Source of the DNA: an uncultured Eubacteriales bacterium
GTDB taxonomy: Bacteria; Bacillota; Clostridia; Lachnospirales; Lachnospiraceae
NCBI GenBank assembly: GCA_949284175.1
Contig: CASDVE010000005.1
Span: 52,150 to 116,149, forward strand
Reading direction: 5' to 3'
DNA: 64,000 bases
Part shown: one piece after another, positions 8,354 to 17,417 of the stretch
Numbering within the stretch: position 1 is the first letter of the stretch
Layout: every line of letters starts with the position of its first letter
The notes under the pieces: model-generated
What the model was told of the DNA's origin: nothing
The model's input: the letters and a program-made list of their open reading frames with translations, nothing else
Database searches by the model: none
Position numbers and translations under genes: made by a program

Positions 8354-9769
8354 ATGAAACCATTTATGAATGAAGACTTTTTGCTTAGTTCCTCAGTGGC
8401 ACAAGAGTTATATCATGAAATGGCAGAGAAAATGCCGGTCTTAGATTATCATTGTCACATCAATCCAGAAGAGATCGCAAAGGATCGCAAGTTTGATAAT
8501 ATTACCCAAGTATGGCTTGGTGGTGATCATTATAAATGGAGACAGATGCGTTCCAATGGTGTCGATGAATACTACATTACAGGAGATGCACCGGATCGAG
8601 AGAAGTTTCAAAAATGGGCAGAAACCTTAGAAAAAGCCATTGGTAATCCATTATTCCATTGGAGCCATTTAGAATTACAAAGATTCTTTGGGTATTATGG
8701 TATTTTAAATGGGGAAACAGCAGAAGAAGTATGGAATCTTTGCAATAAAAAATTACAAGAAGATTCTATGAGTGTAAGAAATTTAATTCGTCAGTCAAAT
8801 GTGACATTGATCTGTACAACGGATGATCCAGCAGATGATCTGGCTTGGCATAAAGTGATTGCAGAGGATGAAACATTTGAGGTACAAGTGCTTCCAGCAT
8901 GGCGTCCAGATAAAGCTATGAATATTGAAAAGCCAGATTATGCAGAGTATCTTGAAAAACTCGGAACATCTGCCAATATGGAAATTAAAAGTTTTGATGA
9001 TTTAAAAGTGGCACTGAAAAAGAGAATGGAATTCTTTGATCAAATGGGTTGTCGGGCAAGCGATCATGCTCTTGAATATGTAATGTATGTTCCTGAAACA
9101 GAAGAAAATATTGAAAAGATCTTTGCATCTAAGCTAGCAGGAAACAGCATAACAAGACAAGAGGAATTGAAATTTAAGACAGCTTTTATGGCATTTGTAG
9201 CAGGAGAATATACAAGACTTGGTTGGGCGATGCAACTTCATTATGGTTGTAAGAGAGATAATAACGAAGAAATGTATCAAAAACTAGGAGCAGATACGGG
9301 ATATGATTGTATCAATAACTATGCTCCGTCTGCTCAGATGGCGGACTTCTTAAATGCGATTAAGAAGAAAGGAAGTTTACCAAAAACAATTATTTATAGC
9401 TTAAATCCAAATGATGATGAAGCCATTGGTACTATCCTTGGATGTTTTCAAGATTCTGAAGCGGTTGGTAAAATTCAGCAAGGTTCCGCTTGGTGGTTTA
9501 ATGATCATAAAACAGGGATGACAAGACAGATGACATCTCTTGCCAACTTAGGATTATTAGGGAACTTTATTGGAATGTTAACCGATTCAAGAAGTTTCTT
9601 ATCTTATCCAAGACATGAGTATTTCAGAAGAATTTTATGTGAGCTCATTGGTGGTTGGGTAGAAAATGGAGAATATCCATATGATAAAAAAATGCTTGAA
9701 AAAATTATCAAAGGTATTTCGTATAATAATGCGGTACGGTATTTTGGATTTCATTTAGAAGAAAAATAA
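8354..9769 (+). CDS. uxaC: Glucuronate/galacturonate isomerase
   Basis: UxaC opens and isomerises D-galacturonate to D-tagaturonate and D-glucuronate to D-fructuronate. The 471-residue protein has the amidohydrolase-fold metal motif LDYHCHINPEEIA (about 31-43), the family segments FHWSHLELQRFFG and CTTDDPADDL, and a C-terminal part with FIGMLTDSRSFLSYPRHEYFRR. The ATG follows a strong AGGAGGAG. It is the first gene of a two-gene unit with the GPH symporter 26 bases downstream, which links uptake with the first catabolic step. Confidence 0.97.
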   Translation: MKPFMNEDFLLSSSVAQELYHEMAEKMPVLDYHCHINPEEIAKDRKFDNITQVWLGGDHYKWRQMRSNGVDEYYITGDAPDREKFQKWAETLEKAIGNPLFHWSHLELQRFFGYYGILNGETAEEVWNLCNKKLQEDSMSVRNLIRQSNVTLICTTDDPADDLAWHKVIAEDETFEVQVLPAWRPDKAMNIEKPDYAEYLEKLGTSANMEIKSFDDLKVALKKRMEFFDQMGCRASDHALEYVMYVPETEENIEKIFASKLAGNSITRQEELKFKTAFMAFVAGEYTRLGWAMQLHYGCKRDNNEEMYQKLGADTGYDCINNYAPSAQMADFLNAIKKKGSLPKTIIYSLNPNDDEAIGTILGCFQDSEAVGKIQQGSAWWFNDHKTGMTRQMTSLANLGLLGNFIGMLTDSRSFLSYPRHEYFRRILCELIGGWVENGEYPYDKKMLEKIIKGISYNNAVRYFGFHLEEK

Positions 9770-9795
9770 TATATGATTTATGAGGAGCAAATATT

Positions 9796-11310
9796 ATGAA
9801 ACAGAAACGGAAAATAACACCAATTACCCGTTTTGCATATGGAACAGGTAATTTACTGGGGAGTGGAGCCTTAGCGATTAGTGGATCTTGGTTACTCTAT
9901 TTTTATACTACATTTTGTCACCTTCCAATTGCACAAGCAACGTTAATTTTTTCTCTTGCAACGTATCTTGATGTTATTTTAAATCCACTTATGGGATTTA
10001 TTTCAGATAGTTTTTATAAGACAAAATTAGGAAGAAAATTTGGTAGAAGAAGATTTTTTATTTTGACGGGAATTCCGCTCATGTGTTTATACCCTTTATT
10101 ATGGGTGAAAAATATGAATTTCTTGTATTACTTAAGCACATATATTTTATTTGAGTTAGTTTATACAAGTGTTATGATTCCATATAATACATTACCAGTT
10201 GAAATGACAAGCGATTTTGATCAGCGTACTTACTTAGCTGGTTCAAAAGCGATGTTTGGTAAAATTGCAAACTTCTTAGGAGCAGCACTTCCTGGATTCT
10301 TTATCAGTATCTATGGTCAAGATTCTCCAACACCTTTCTTTTATACAGGTCTTACATATGGAGCAATCTTAGTAATTTCCATGTTGCTTCTTTACTTTAA
10401 TTCATGGGAACGTCCTTATGATCAGGTAGAGGATGAGAGTGTAGCAAACATTTGGGAAGGTTTTAAAAAGTTATTTGTTGATATTCTTTCCACATTGAGA
10501 ATTCGTACATTCCGCGATCATCTTGGAATGTATTTATTCGGATTTGGTGCAGAATGGCTTTTCACTGCGACATTCACTTACTTTGTGGTTTACAATCTTG
10601 GAAGACCGTCTACTTTTGTATCAGAAATGAATAGTTTAAGTAGTATTCTTCAGTTGATTTCAACAGCGATTTTCGTTGGAATTGTAGCAAAGAAAGGATT
10701 TAGAAAGCCATTTATCTGGGCACTGAGCATTGTTATTTGTGCAATTCTTGGATATGTAGCAGTTGCTGTATTCAATTTACCTCATATGACAGGGGTTATC
10801 ATTGCAATTGTAATCGTATTCGGACTTGGTACAGGAGGGGTTTACTATATTCCTTGGACATCCTATACTTTCATGGCAGATGTGGATGAAGTTGTAACAA
10901 ACCGCCGTCGTGAAGGAATTTATGCAGGTGCTATGACTATGGCAGGAAAATTAATTCGTGCGAGCATTGTTTCTATTCTTGGTTTTACACTTGCAGCTTT
11001 TGGATTTGAGTCCGGTGCTACTACCCAGCCACAATCCGCATGTAATGCAATTATTGGTGTTATGTTAATTGGATGTTGTGGACTTGCTGTTCTTGGTATC
11101 ATTTGTTCTATTAAAATGAAGTTGACACATGAAACACATAAAATTGTTATTGATGAATTAGAACGTATTCATAATGGTGGAAGAATGGCAGACGTTGATC
11201 CAGAAGTTAAGAAAGTATTGGAACAACTGACTGGTATTCCATATGAAAGATGTTTTGGTAACAATAACATTGGATATAAAGATAAAAAACAAAAAGTAGT
11301 AACACAATAG
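9796..11310 (+). CDS. GPH-family sugar/uronide:cation symporter
   Basis: A 504-residue membrane protein with about twelve hydrophobic helices, of the glycoside-pentoside-hexuronide symporter family. The N-terminal region shows the family pattern: FAYGTGNLLGSGA, then DVILNPLMGFISD and a basic loop KTKLGRKFGRRRFF between helices 2 and 3, and PYNTLPVEMTSDFDQRT after helix 4. Placed directly behind uxaC and under its operator, it most likely imports galacturonate, glucuronate or short uronides with Na+ or H+. The substrate is inferred from context only. A strong bidirectional terminator follows. Confidence 0.9.
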   Translation: MKQKRKITPITRFAYGTGNLLGSGALAISGSWLLYFYTTFCHLPIAQATLIFSLATYLDVILNPLMGFISDSFYKTKLGRKFGRRRFFILTGIPLMCLYPLLWVKNMNFLYYLSTYILFELVYTSVMIPYNTLPVEMTSDFDQRTYLAGSKAMFGKIANFLGAALPGFFISIYGQDSPTPFFYTGLTYGAILVISMLLLYFNSWERPYDQVEDESVANIWEGFKKLFVDILSTLRIRTFRDHLGMYLFGFGAEWLFTATFTYFVVYNLGRPSTFVSEMNSLSSILQLISTAIFVGIVAKKGFRKPFIWALSIVICAILGYVAVAVFNLPHMTGVIIAIVIVFGLGTGGVYYIPWTSYTFMADVDEVVTNRRREGIYAGAMTMAGKLIRASIVSILGFTLAAFGFESGATTQPQSACNAIIGVMLIGCCGLAVLGIICSIKMKLTHETHKIVIDELERIHNGGRMADVDPEVKKVLEQLTGIPYERCFGNNNIGYKDKKQKVVTQ

Positions 11311-11320
11311 GAGTGGAAAA

Positions 11321-11363
11321 ATAAGGGCTATGATATAATCAAAAGTTATATCATAGCCCTTAT
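11321..11363. terminator. Bidirectional terminator between symporter and LacI gene
   Basis: An 18-base perfect stem, arms ATAAGGGCTATGATATAA and its complement, around a seven-base loop, with A and T tracts on both sides. It serves the symporter from the left and the LacI gene from the right. Confidence 0.88.
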
Positions 11364-11440
11364 TTATGCAAATACAATCAGTCAGAAACTATGTTTATGA
11401 CAAATGCCCGAAAATATGAGAAGTTCGCAAAGCGTGTTCC

Positions 11441-12445
11441 TTATCCTTTTCTTGTTGTATTATGTTCAATAATGCTTCCTGAAAACATATTTTTTGTTGG
11501 CAGATCTTGACCTTGGAACACTTGCATCATCAAGGATACAGAAGTTACGCACATATATTCTACACGATTGTCGACTGTGGTTATTTCAGGAGTGCTACAA
11601 GTGGATAATACAGAATTATTATATCCAGCGATTTGGAAATCTTCTGGAATGGATAGATGATTATGAAGAGCATATTTGACAGCTCCAGTGGCAAGTTCAT
11701 CATCAGCTGAAATGACAGAATCAAAGTACAATCCACTTTCCTTAATATTCTCTAATATGGTACAAGTTTTATCAAGTGGACCGGGACAAGAGAAAAGACG
11801 TTTTTCACTAGTTGTAATGCCATGATTTTCACATGATTTTAAAAATCCATGAATTTTCTTTTTACCACTATAATTTAAGGTGCGGTAAAGGTAGATTGGG
11901 GATGTACTACCATGAGAAAATATGAGATCGGTAATGTCCTTGGATGCCATATAATCATCACATAAGATGGAATATATATTTTTTCCTTTCAGTTCTCCAT
12001 TTAGAATAAAAACTGGTGTTTTTTTAGCTGTTTCTATAATATAGTCATTGGATTCTGGGGATTCTTCAACAAAATGAGAACCAATAAAAAATACAGCATC
12101 TACGTTTCTGGAGATTAAAAGTTGTAAGCATTTTTGTTTTTCCTCCAGTTGATGACCTGTACAACAGAGCATGGAAGCATAAGCATTCTTTTTTAATTCA
12201 CGTTCTAAATAATAGATAGCCTGTGCTTGGTAGACGTCAGAAGAATCAGAACAGAGAATGCCGACTGTATACATAGAGTTTAAACCTAAACTTCTAGCGA
12301 AAGCATTGGGGGTATACCTATATTCTTCTATAACATCGAGAACTTTTTTGCGTGTAGTGTTGCTCACTTTATCACTACCATTTAAAACACGAGAAACCGT
12401 AGCAATAGAGACACCAGCCTTTTTTGAAATATCATAAATATTCAT
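11441..12445 (-). CDS. LacI family transcriptional regulator of the pectin cluster
   Basis: A 334-residue repressor: N-terminal LacI helix-turn-helix (YDISKKAGVSIATVSRVLNG, about 3-22), hinge helix, then a periplasmic-binding-like sensor domain (about 60-330). The start is the ATG at 12445, seven bases after GAGGGAG. Its place inside the hexuronate cluster and the set of LacI-type palindromes before uxaA, uxaC, the GH105 gene and the GH28 gene argue that it controls them, with a uronate or KDG as likely inducer. Target and inducer are inference. It has its own promoter at 12531-12558, where no copy of the palindrome is visible, so clear autoregulation is not supported. Confidence 0.92.
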   Translation of the reverse strand: MNIYDISKKAGVSIATVSRVLNGSDKVSNTTRKKVLDVIEEYRYTPNAFARSLGLNSMYTVGILCSDSSDVYQAQAIYYLERELKKNAYASMLCCTGHQLEEKQKCLQLLISRNVDAVFFIGSHFVEESPESNDYIIETAKKTPVFILNGELKGKNIYSILCDDYMASKDITDLIFSHGSTSPIYLYRTLNYSGKKKIHGFLKSCENHGITTSEKRLFSCPGPLDKTCTILENIKESGLYFDSVISADDELATGAVKYALHNHLSIPEDFQIAGYNNSVLSTCSTPEITTVDNRVEYMCVTSVSLMMQVFQGQDLPTKNMFSGSIIEHNTTRKG

Positions 12446-12530
12446 AAAATTACTCCCTCTATACATAAAAAGTTTTTTAAAATAAATCATAAGTCCATTA
12501 GATTGAACTAATAGAATATAGGAACGAATT

Positions 12531-12558
12531 ATTATAAGATCATTCTTAGTAATATCAA
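12531..12558 (-). promoter_or_regulatory. Promoter of the LacI gene
   Basis: Minus strand: TTGATA (12558-12553), 16-base spacer, TATAAT (12536-12531). About 85 bases of leader precede the start codon. Confidence 0.65.
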
Positions 12559-12624
12559 GTATTTAATCTAGGGTATTATACAATGAAATAGGGGAAAAGG
12601 CAATGATAGGAAACGTGCTAGGAT

Positions 12625-12668
12625 GCAAAAAGGTCTATAAAATGGAACCGCTCCATCTTATAGACCTT
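12625..12668 (-). terminator. Terminator of the GH105-isomerase operon
   Basis: AAGGTCTATAAAATGGA (from 12630) pairs with TCCATCTTATAGACCTT (to 12668) with one G-T pair. The T run lies on the left, so it works for minus-strand transcripts. It separates this operon from the LacI promoter. Confidence 0.83.
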
Positions 12669-12730
12669 ATGCCTCTTACCAATGCAAAAAATGAAAAACT
12701 TGTGTTTATGGTTCTTTGAAAAGTAGTGTG

Positions 12731-13567
12731 TTATAGACTTTGAAGGAAGTTTCTTGCCATAATAGCATTTTCAGGCGTACTATTTTCAATGGTTGCTTGT
12801 AAAAATGGCTTGTTATTTTGTTGCCATTTTATGATGTTTGTATAGTCTAAATTTCCTGTACTACCCGGTGCATAGGCAACAATCTCACCATTTTCTTCTT
12901 GGTAATCTTTGGCATGAAGCAGAACAATATCTTTTCCGTTTCGTTCTAACATCTCAGAAAAGAGTGCTTCTTGTTCTTTGTGATTATCAGAGGATAGCAT
13001 ATTTACAGGATCAAAAATAATCTGTAAATTTGGAGAATCAATGAAGTCCAGTGCAAATCTTGTGCGAATAGGATTATAAATAATATGACGCCATACGGGT
13101 TCAATTGCGATGGTAATGCCATAAGAGGTAGCATAATCTACAACGGTTTTTAAGTTTTTTAAGAAGTATAAAAGAGCAGGTTCTTCGTGGCATTGGGGGC
13201 AAAAGGTATAGGTGGTATTAGGTGCACCCGTTTCTGTTCCAACGATGGAAGCACCAAGATAAGAGGCGAATCGAATGTTTGCCTTATATTCTTCTATAAT
13301 TTCGTGTAATTGCTCAGGATCGGGATTTGCTAGGTTTAAATAACAGCCGTACATAGCCAGATCTAAGTCGTTTTTTTGCAGTTCACGACGGATATGAGAG
13401 GCAAGTCCTAAAGTTAGACCATGTCGGTCGATCTGATATTCTGAATACACTAACTTAGAGGCTAGATGTACGCATTGAAATCCTTGTTCTTTTGCCAGAG
13501 AAAAGCGGTTTTCCAGTGTAGTTTTCTCCATATCATGAAGGCGAATACCAACTTGAAGATTTGACAT
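12731..13567 (-). CDS. TIM-barrel sugar isomerase/epimerase in the pectin cluster
   Basis: A 278-residue xylose-isomerase-like TIM barrel (AP endonuclease family 2 fold). Candidate metal ligands are Glu156, Asp186 in FDPVN, His218 in LLHAKD, and Glu261 near the end, the usual arrangement for divalent-metal sugar epimerases. A CPQC pair at 123-126 is an extra. It sits 14 bases after the GH105 gene and is translated from the same mRNA. The cluster has KduD but no KduI, so this protein may isomerise the GH105 product or interconvert uronates or ketouronates. That function is inferred from context; the family is too broad to name a substrate. Confidence 0.85.
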   Translation of the reverse strand: MSNLQVGIRLHDMEKTTLENRFSLAKEQGFQCVHLASKLVYSEYQIDRHGLTLGLASHIRRELQKNDLDLAMYGCYLNLANPDPEQLHEIIEEYKANIRFASYLGASIVGTETGAPNTTYTFCPQCHEEPALLYFLKNLKTVVDYATSYGITIAIEPVWRHIIYNPIRTRFALDFIDSPNLQIIFDPVNMLSSDNHKEQEALFSEMLERNGKDIVLLHAKDYQEENGEIVAYAPGSTGNLDYTNIIKWQQNNKPFLQATIENSTPENAIMARNFLQSL

Positions 13568-13581
13568 AATAATTCCTCCTT

Positions 13582-14727
13582 TTAGCGGTTTGACGGATTA
13601 TGTTGATCATATAAAAGTCGCTCTGTATAAGCGAGGATAAGAGGTGCAACTCCTTTGGCATCATTTTTAACGATTGGTTCACGCATATAGTAATCAAAGG
13701 TTCCTTCACGCATATCAACATTTCCAAGACCAGCAACAAGACAGATATTATCAAGTTGAAGTATACCATCCACTTCCGCTAAGTGATTTTTACAAATGCC
13801 TTCAAATGCTTTGTTACCATAGAAAAAGTAAGAAGTATCAAGAAGACCAAGACGGACGCCCTTCATAATGGCATAGGAGAAAATAGCGGAACCAGATGTT
13901 TCTAAATAGTTTGGTTTGATGCCACCAAGATTGATCACTTGGTACCACATACCCGTTTCTTCATCTTGATATGGGAGCATAGCATCGATCAGTTCTTGGA
14001 ACATCTCTTTTAATTCCTTCTTTTCTTCTGTCATAGAATCCGGCATGATTTCCCAAGTATCCACAAGTGCCATGGCGAACCAACCTTCTGCACGAAGCCA
14101 GAAATTATTGGAAAGACCTGTTACTTTATCACACCAAAACATAGTTCTTGAAGAGTCATAAGCATGGTAGTAAAGTCCATTTTTTTCACAACGCATGAGA
14201 TTACGAACGGTTTTAAATTGGTTAAAACTGTCTTGACATGACGCACCATTGCGAAAAGAGAGTTCATATTGCATATAAAAAGGCTGTGCCATATAAAGAC
14301 CATCAAGCCAGATCTGATTTGGATAGATTTGTTTGTGCCAGAAGTTTCCTTCCTTTGTTCTAGGCTGATGGACGATTTGAGAATAAATGGTATCCATGGC
14401 TTTTCTATATTTTTCTTTGTTTGTGAGCTCATAAAGCCGATATAAAGTTTTTCCGGCATTGATATTATCTAAGTTATATTCTTCTGGATCATAGTACTTA
14501 ATGGAGCCATCTTCTTGTACAAAATAATCAATAAATTCGTCTGCAAAGTTTAGGTAACGGGAATCATCAGTAATATCATATAAGGTGAGCAGTGCTTTTA
14601 CCATACAACCATCAATATAGTTCCAAGTATTTGGCTTTCCAGCACGAATTTTTTCAATGTTCCATGCTGGTTCTTGTGGGGTGCTGTTTTCAATTAACTG
14701 TTGAATATAGTTGTCTAAAATTTTCAT
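13582..14727 (-). CDS. GH105 unsaturated uronyl hydrolase
   Basis: GH105 enzymes such as YteR remove the 4,5-unsaturated uronic acid from the non-reducing end of pectin lyase products. The 381-residue protein has the alpha/alpha-barrel pattern: IDGCMVKALLTLYD, then WLDGLYMAQPFYMQYE with Asp142 matching the catalytic Asp143 of YteR, WLRAEGWFAMALVDTWE, and YLETSGSAIFSYAI. The ATG at 14727 follows AGGAGG; the upstream extension of the frame is hydrophobic by chance and crosses the promoter zone. No signal peptide is present, so it acts inside the cell on imported oligomers. It leads the operon with the TIM-barrel isomerase. Confidence 0.93.
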   Translation of the reverse strand: MKILDNYIQQLIENSTPQEPAWNIEKIRAGKPNTWNYIDGCMVKALLTLYDITDDSRYLNFADEFIDYFVQEDGSIKYYDPEEYNLDNINAGKTLYRLYELTNKEKYRKAMDTIYSQIVHQPRTKEGNFWHKQIYPNQIWLDGLYMAQPFYMQYELSFRNGASCQDSFNQFKTVRNLMRCEKNGLYYHAYDSSRTMFWCDKVTGLSNNFWLRAEGWFAMALVDTWEIMPDSMTEEKKELKEMFQELIDAMLPYQDEETGMWYQVINLGGIKPNYLETSGSAIFSYAIMKGVRLGLLDTSYFFYGNKAFEGICKNHLAEVDGILQLDNICLVAGLGNVDMREGTFDYYMREPIVKNDAKGVAPLILAYTERLLYDQHNPSNR

Positions 14728-14750
14728 AATACAAAACCTCCTAAACAATA

Positions 14751-14764
14751 TGTAAGTGCTAACA
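14751..14764. promoter_or_regulatory. LacI-type operator before GH105
   Basis: TGTAAG-TG-CTAACA matches the TGTAAG-N2-CTTACA palindrome with one mismatch. It lies 24 bases upstream of the GH105 start codon, between a TATAAT-like stretch (near 14768-14773) and the ribosome site. Confidence 0.65.
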
Positions 14765-14887
14765 ATCGTTATAATAAGCGAAAATATGTAAAAAATATAA
14801 TTCGAAATTATAATATCATAAATATGCAAAAAAGAAAATTAGACAAAACTGATAAATATATAACAAAAAATTGGTATTATTGCATAG

Positions 14888-14916
14888 TTGACAATCAAAA
14901 ATCACAATGATAAGAT
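14888..14916 (+). promoter_or_regulatory. Sigma-A promoter of the GH28-kduD-kdgK-eda operon
   Basis: TTGACA (14888-14893), 17-base spacer, TAAGAT (14911-14916). The start near 14923 leaves an 85-base leader that contains the operator at 14962-14975. Confidence 0.72.
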
Positions 14917-14961
14917 ACAAATAAAGAAAGTAAAAAGCTATAAATAAGAAAATATATATTA

Positions 14962-14975
14962 TGTAAGTATTTACA
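14962..14975. promoter_or_regulatory. LacI-type operator before GH28
   Basis: TGTAAG-TA-TTTACA is a one-mismatch version of the palindrome seen before uxaC. It lies inside the leader, about 40 bases past the predicted start point. Confidence 0.65.
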
Positions 14976-15007
14976 AATTATATATTTTATACAAAAAGGA
15001 GAATGAT

Positions 15008-16564
15008 ATGAAACTAGAAATTGCTTGGAAGCACGCTCATGCAGTTGCAATTGAATGTGTGGATGGAAGTATTTTTGAAACAAAGACTCCGTGGAACATT
15101 TATATCAATGGAAAGTTCTATCAAGAAAGTAATCGCGTTGTGACTGTTATTTATGGATTAGAGCCGGAAAAAGAATATACAATTCGTGCTGAGCGAGAAG
15201 GCGAGGAAGCATTTGTTACTTTTATGACAAAAAGGGAATCGTTTACATTGAATGTAAAAGATTTTGGAGCAAAAGGTGATGGAAAACAAGATGATACGAT
15301 GTTTATTCAAGCCGCAATTATGGCATGTCCAAAAGAAAGTCGCGTCTTGATTCCAGAAGGGATTTATAAAGTCACTAGCTTATTTTTAAAAGATAACCTT
15401 ATATTGGAGATTGGGAAAGGTGCTATTTTATCAGCTTTTACAGAACGAGAAAAATTTCCCATCTTTAAAGGAAGCTATAAAAGTAAGAATCCTTCAGAAG
15501 AATTAATCCTTGGGACATGGGAAGGCGATGCTATGGATATGTTCACTGGTATTCTTACAGGTGTTGGTGTAAAAAATGTAACCATTTATGGGGAAGGTAT
15601 GATTGATGGAAATGCCAGTATGGATAACTGGTGGTTTGAAGCAAAAAAAATTCGCATTGCAACAAGACCAAGAATGATCTTCTTAAACCATTGTGAGAAG
15701 GTAGACATCGTTGGAATCACAGTTAGAAATAGTCCAAGTTGGAATGTACATCCCTATTTTTCAAAACATTTAAACTTTATAGGAATGTCAATCCTAGGTC
15801 CAAAAGATTCTCCAAATACAGATGGGCTAAATCCAGAATCCTGTGATGATGTGCAGATTATAGGATGTTATTTTTCTGTTGGGGATGACTGTATTGCTGT
15901 AAAATCTGGAAAAATTTCTATGGGAGCAAAATATAAAGTACCATCGTCTAATCTGCTCATTCGACAATGTTGCATGAGAGATGGACATGGTTCCATCACA
16001 CTAGGAAGTGAGATGGCAGGGGGAATCCGCAATTTGCAAGCAAAACAATGTGTTTTTCTTCATACGGATAGAGGTCTTAGAATCAAAACACGCCGGGGAA
16101 GAGGAAAAGATGCGATTATTGACGGGATTGTTTTTGAAGATATTAAAATGGATCATGTATTGACACCATTTGTGATTAACTGTTTTTATTTTTGTGATCC
16201 AGATGGTCATACGGAGTATGTACAATGCAAAGATCCTCTTCCAGTGGATGAAAAAACGCCATTCATTCAATCCCTATGTTTCCGACATATCCAAGCGGAT
16301 AACTGTCACATAGCAGGTACATTTTTCTATGGACTTCCAGAGCAAAAGATTGAATATGTCGAAATGAAACATATCAAAGTGAATTATGCAAAGGAAGCAC
16401 AGTCTGGACAGCCAGCCATGATGGACGGGATTTCTGAGCAAATATGTAAAATGGGCATTTTTGCAAAAAATATTAAGAAACTTGTGCTAGAGGATATTCA
16501 AGTAACTGGACAAGATGGTGAAGAAACGATCTTTGAAGAGATTGATGAAATTCTTCGTTATTAA
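15008..16564 (+). CDS. GH28 polygalacturonase, intracellular type
   Basis: A 518-residue polygalacturonase. Residues 1-78 form a beta-rich Fn3-like domain (ending with GLEPEKEYTIRAEREGEE); the right-handed beta-helix starts at 81 with VKDFGAKGDGKQDDT. All GH28 catalytic motifs are present: NTDG (270-273), DD (293-294), GHG (326-328) and RIK (358-360). No signal peptide is visible, so it probably trims galacturonate from imported oligogalacturonides in the cytoplasm. The Fn3-like domain is typical of exo-acting members. It opens the operon that continues with kduD, kdgK and eda. Confidence 0.95.
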   Translation: MKLEIAWKHAHAVAIECVDGSIFETKTPWNIYINGKFYQESNRVVTVIYGLEPEKEYTIRAEREGEEAFVTFMTKRESFTLNVKDFGAKGDGKQDDTMFIQAAIMACPKESRVLIPEGIYKVTSLFLKDNLILEIGKGAILSAFTEREKFPIFKGSYKSKNPSEELILGTWEGDAMDMFTGILTGVGVKNVTIYGEGMIDGNASMDNWWFEAKKIRIATRPRMIFLNHCEKVDIVGITVRNSPSWNVHPYFSKHLNFIGMSILGPKDSPNTDGLNPESCDDVQIIGCYFSVGDDCIAVKSGKISMGAKYKVPSSNLLIRQCCMRDGHGSITLGSEMAGGIRNLQAKQCVFLHTDRGLRIKTRRGRGKDAIIDGIVFEDIKMDHVLTPFVINCFYFCDPDGHTEYVQCKDPLPVDEKTPFIQSLCFRHIQADNCHIAGTFFYGLPEQKIEYVEMKHIKVNYAKEAQSGQPAMMDGISEQICKMGIFAKNIKKLVLEDIQVTGQDGEETIFEEIDEILRY

Positions 16565-16583
16565 GAGGAAAAGGGAGAAAAAT

Positions 16584-17387
16584 ATGGACATCATGAAAAC
16601 ATTTTCTTTGGAGGGAAAAGTTGCACTTGTAACAGGAGCAGCATATGGAATTGGATTTGCGATCGCACAATCTTATGCAGAAGCTGGTGCAAAAATTGCC
16701 TTCAATTGTAGAAGTCAAGAAAATATGGATAAGGCGATGGCAGAATACAAAAAACTTGGAATTGATGCAAAGGGCTATATCTGTGATGTGACAAAAGAAG
16801 ATGAAGTGCAAAAGATGGTTGAAGAGATTGAAAGGGAATTGGGAACCGTTGATATTTTAGTGAACAATGCTGGAATTATCAAGAGGATTCCTATGATAGA
16901 GATGACGGTGGAACAGTTTAAAGAAGTCATTGATATTGACTTAAATGCACCATTTATTATGGCAAAAGCAGTGATTCCAAGCATGTTGAAAAAAGGACAT
17001 GGTAAAATTATTAATGTATGTTCTATGATGAGCGAACTTGGAAGAGAAACGGTATCGGCTTATGCAGCAGCAAAAGGTGGTCTTAAAATGTTGACAAAGA
17101 ATATAGCCTCAGAATATGGTGAGTATAATATTCAATGCAATGGGATTGGACCAGGCTATATTGCTACGCCACAGACTGCTCCTCTTAGAGAGCGACAGGA
17201 GGATGGTTTAAGACATCCATTTGATCGATTTATTATTTCCAAAACTCCAGCAGCTCGCTGGGGAACACCAGAGGATTTAATGGGACCAGCTATTTTTCTT
17301 GCCTCTGATGCGTCTAATTTTGTCAATGGACAAATCTTGTATGTGGATGGCGGTATTCTAGCCTATATTGGAAAACAACCAGAATAA
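16584..17387 (+). CDS. kduD: KduD/gluconate 5-dehydrogenase-like SDR
   Basis: A 267-residue classical short-chain dehydrogenase. It has the NAD-binding TGAAYGIG (17-24), NNAG near 94-97, and the catalytic set Ser147, Tyr160 and Lys164. Within a KDG-forming cluster the natural role is 2-dehydro-3-deoxy-gluconate 5-dehydrogenase, reducing 2,5-diketo-3-deoxygluconate to KDG. Gluconate 5-dehydrogenases are close relatives, so the exact substrate is inferred from neighbours. The start is ATG at 16584 after AGGG-AG; the longer frame overlaps the GH28 end and lacks a ribosome site. It lies 19 bases downstream of the GH28 gene. Confidence 0.87.
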   Translation: MDIMKTFSLEGKVALVTGAAYGIGFAIAQSYAEAGAKIAFNCRSQENMDKAMAEYKKLGIDAKGYICDVTKEDEVQKMVEEIERELGTVDILVNNAGIIKRIPMIEMTVEQFKEVIDIDLNAPFIMAKAVIPSMLKKGHGKIINVCSMMSELGRETVSAYAAAKGGLKMLTKNIASEYGEYNIQCNGIGPGYIATPQTAPLRERQEDGLRHPFDRFIISKTPAARWGTPEDLMGPAIFLASDASNFVNGQILYVDGGILAYIGKQPE

Positions 17388-17417
17388 AAAAGGAAGGAAA
17401 TATAAGGAGTAAGTAAT

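Noticed and set aside
14121..14459. 112-codon minus-strand frame inside GH105
   Set aside because: Frame-shifted reading of the GH105 gene, which has intact motifs through the whole span.
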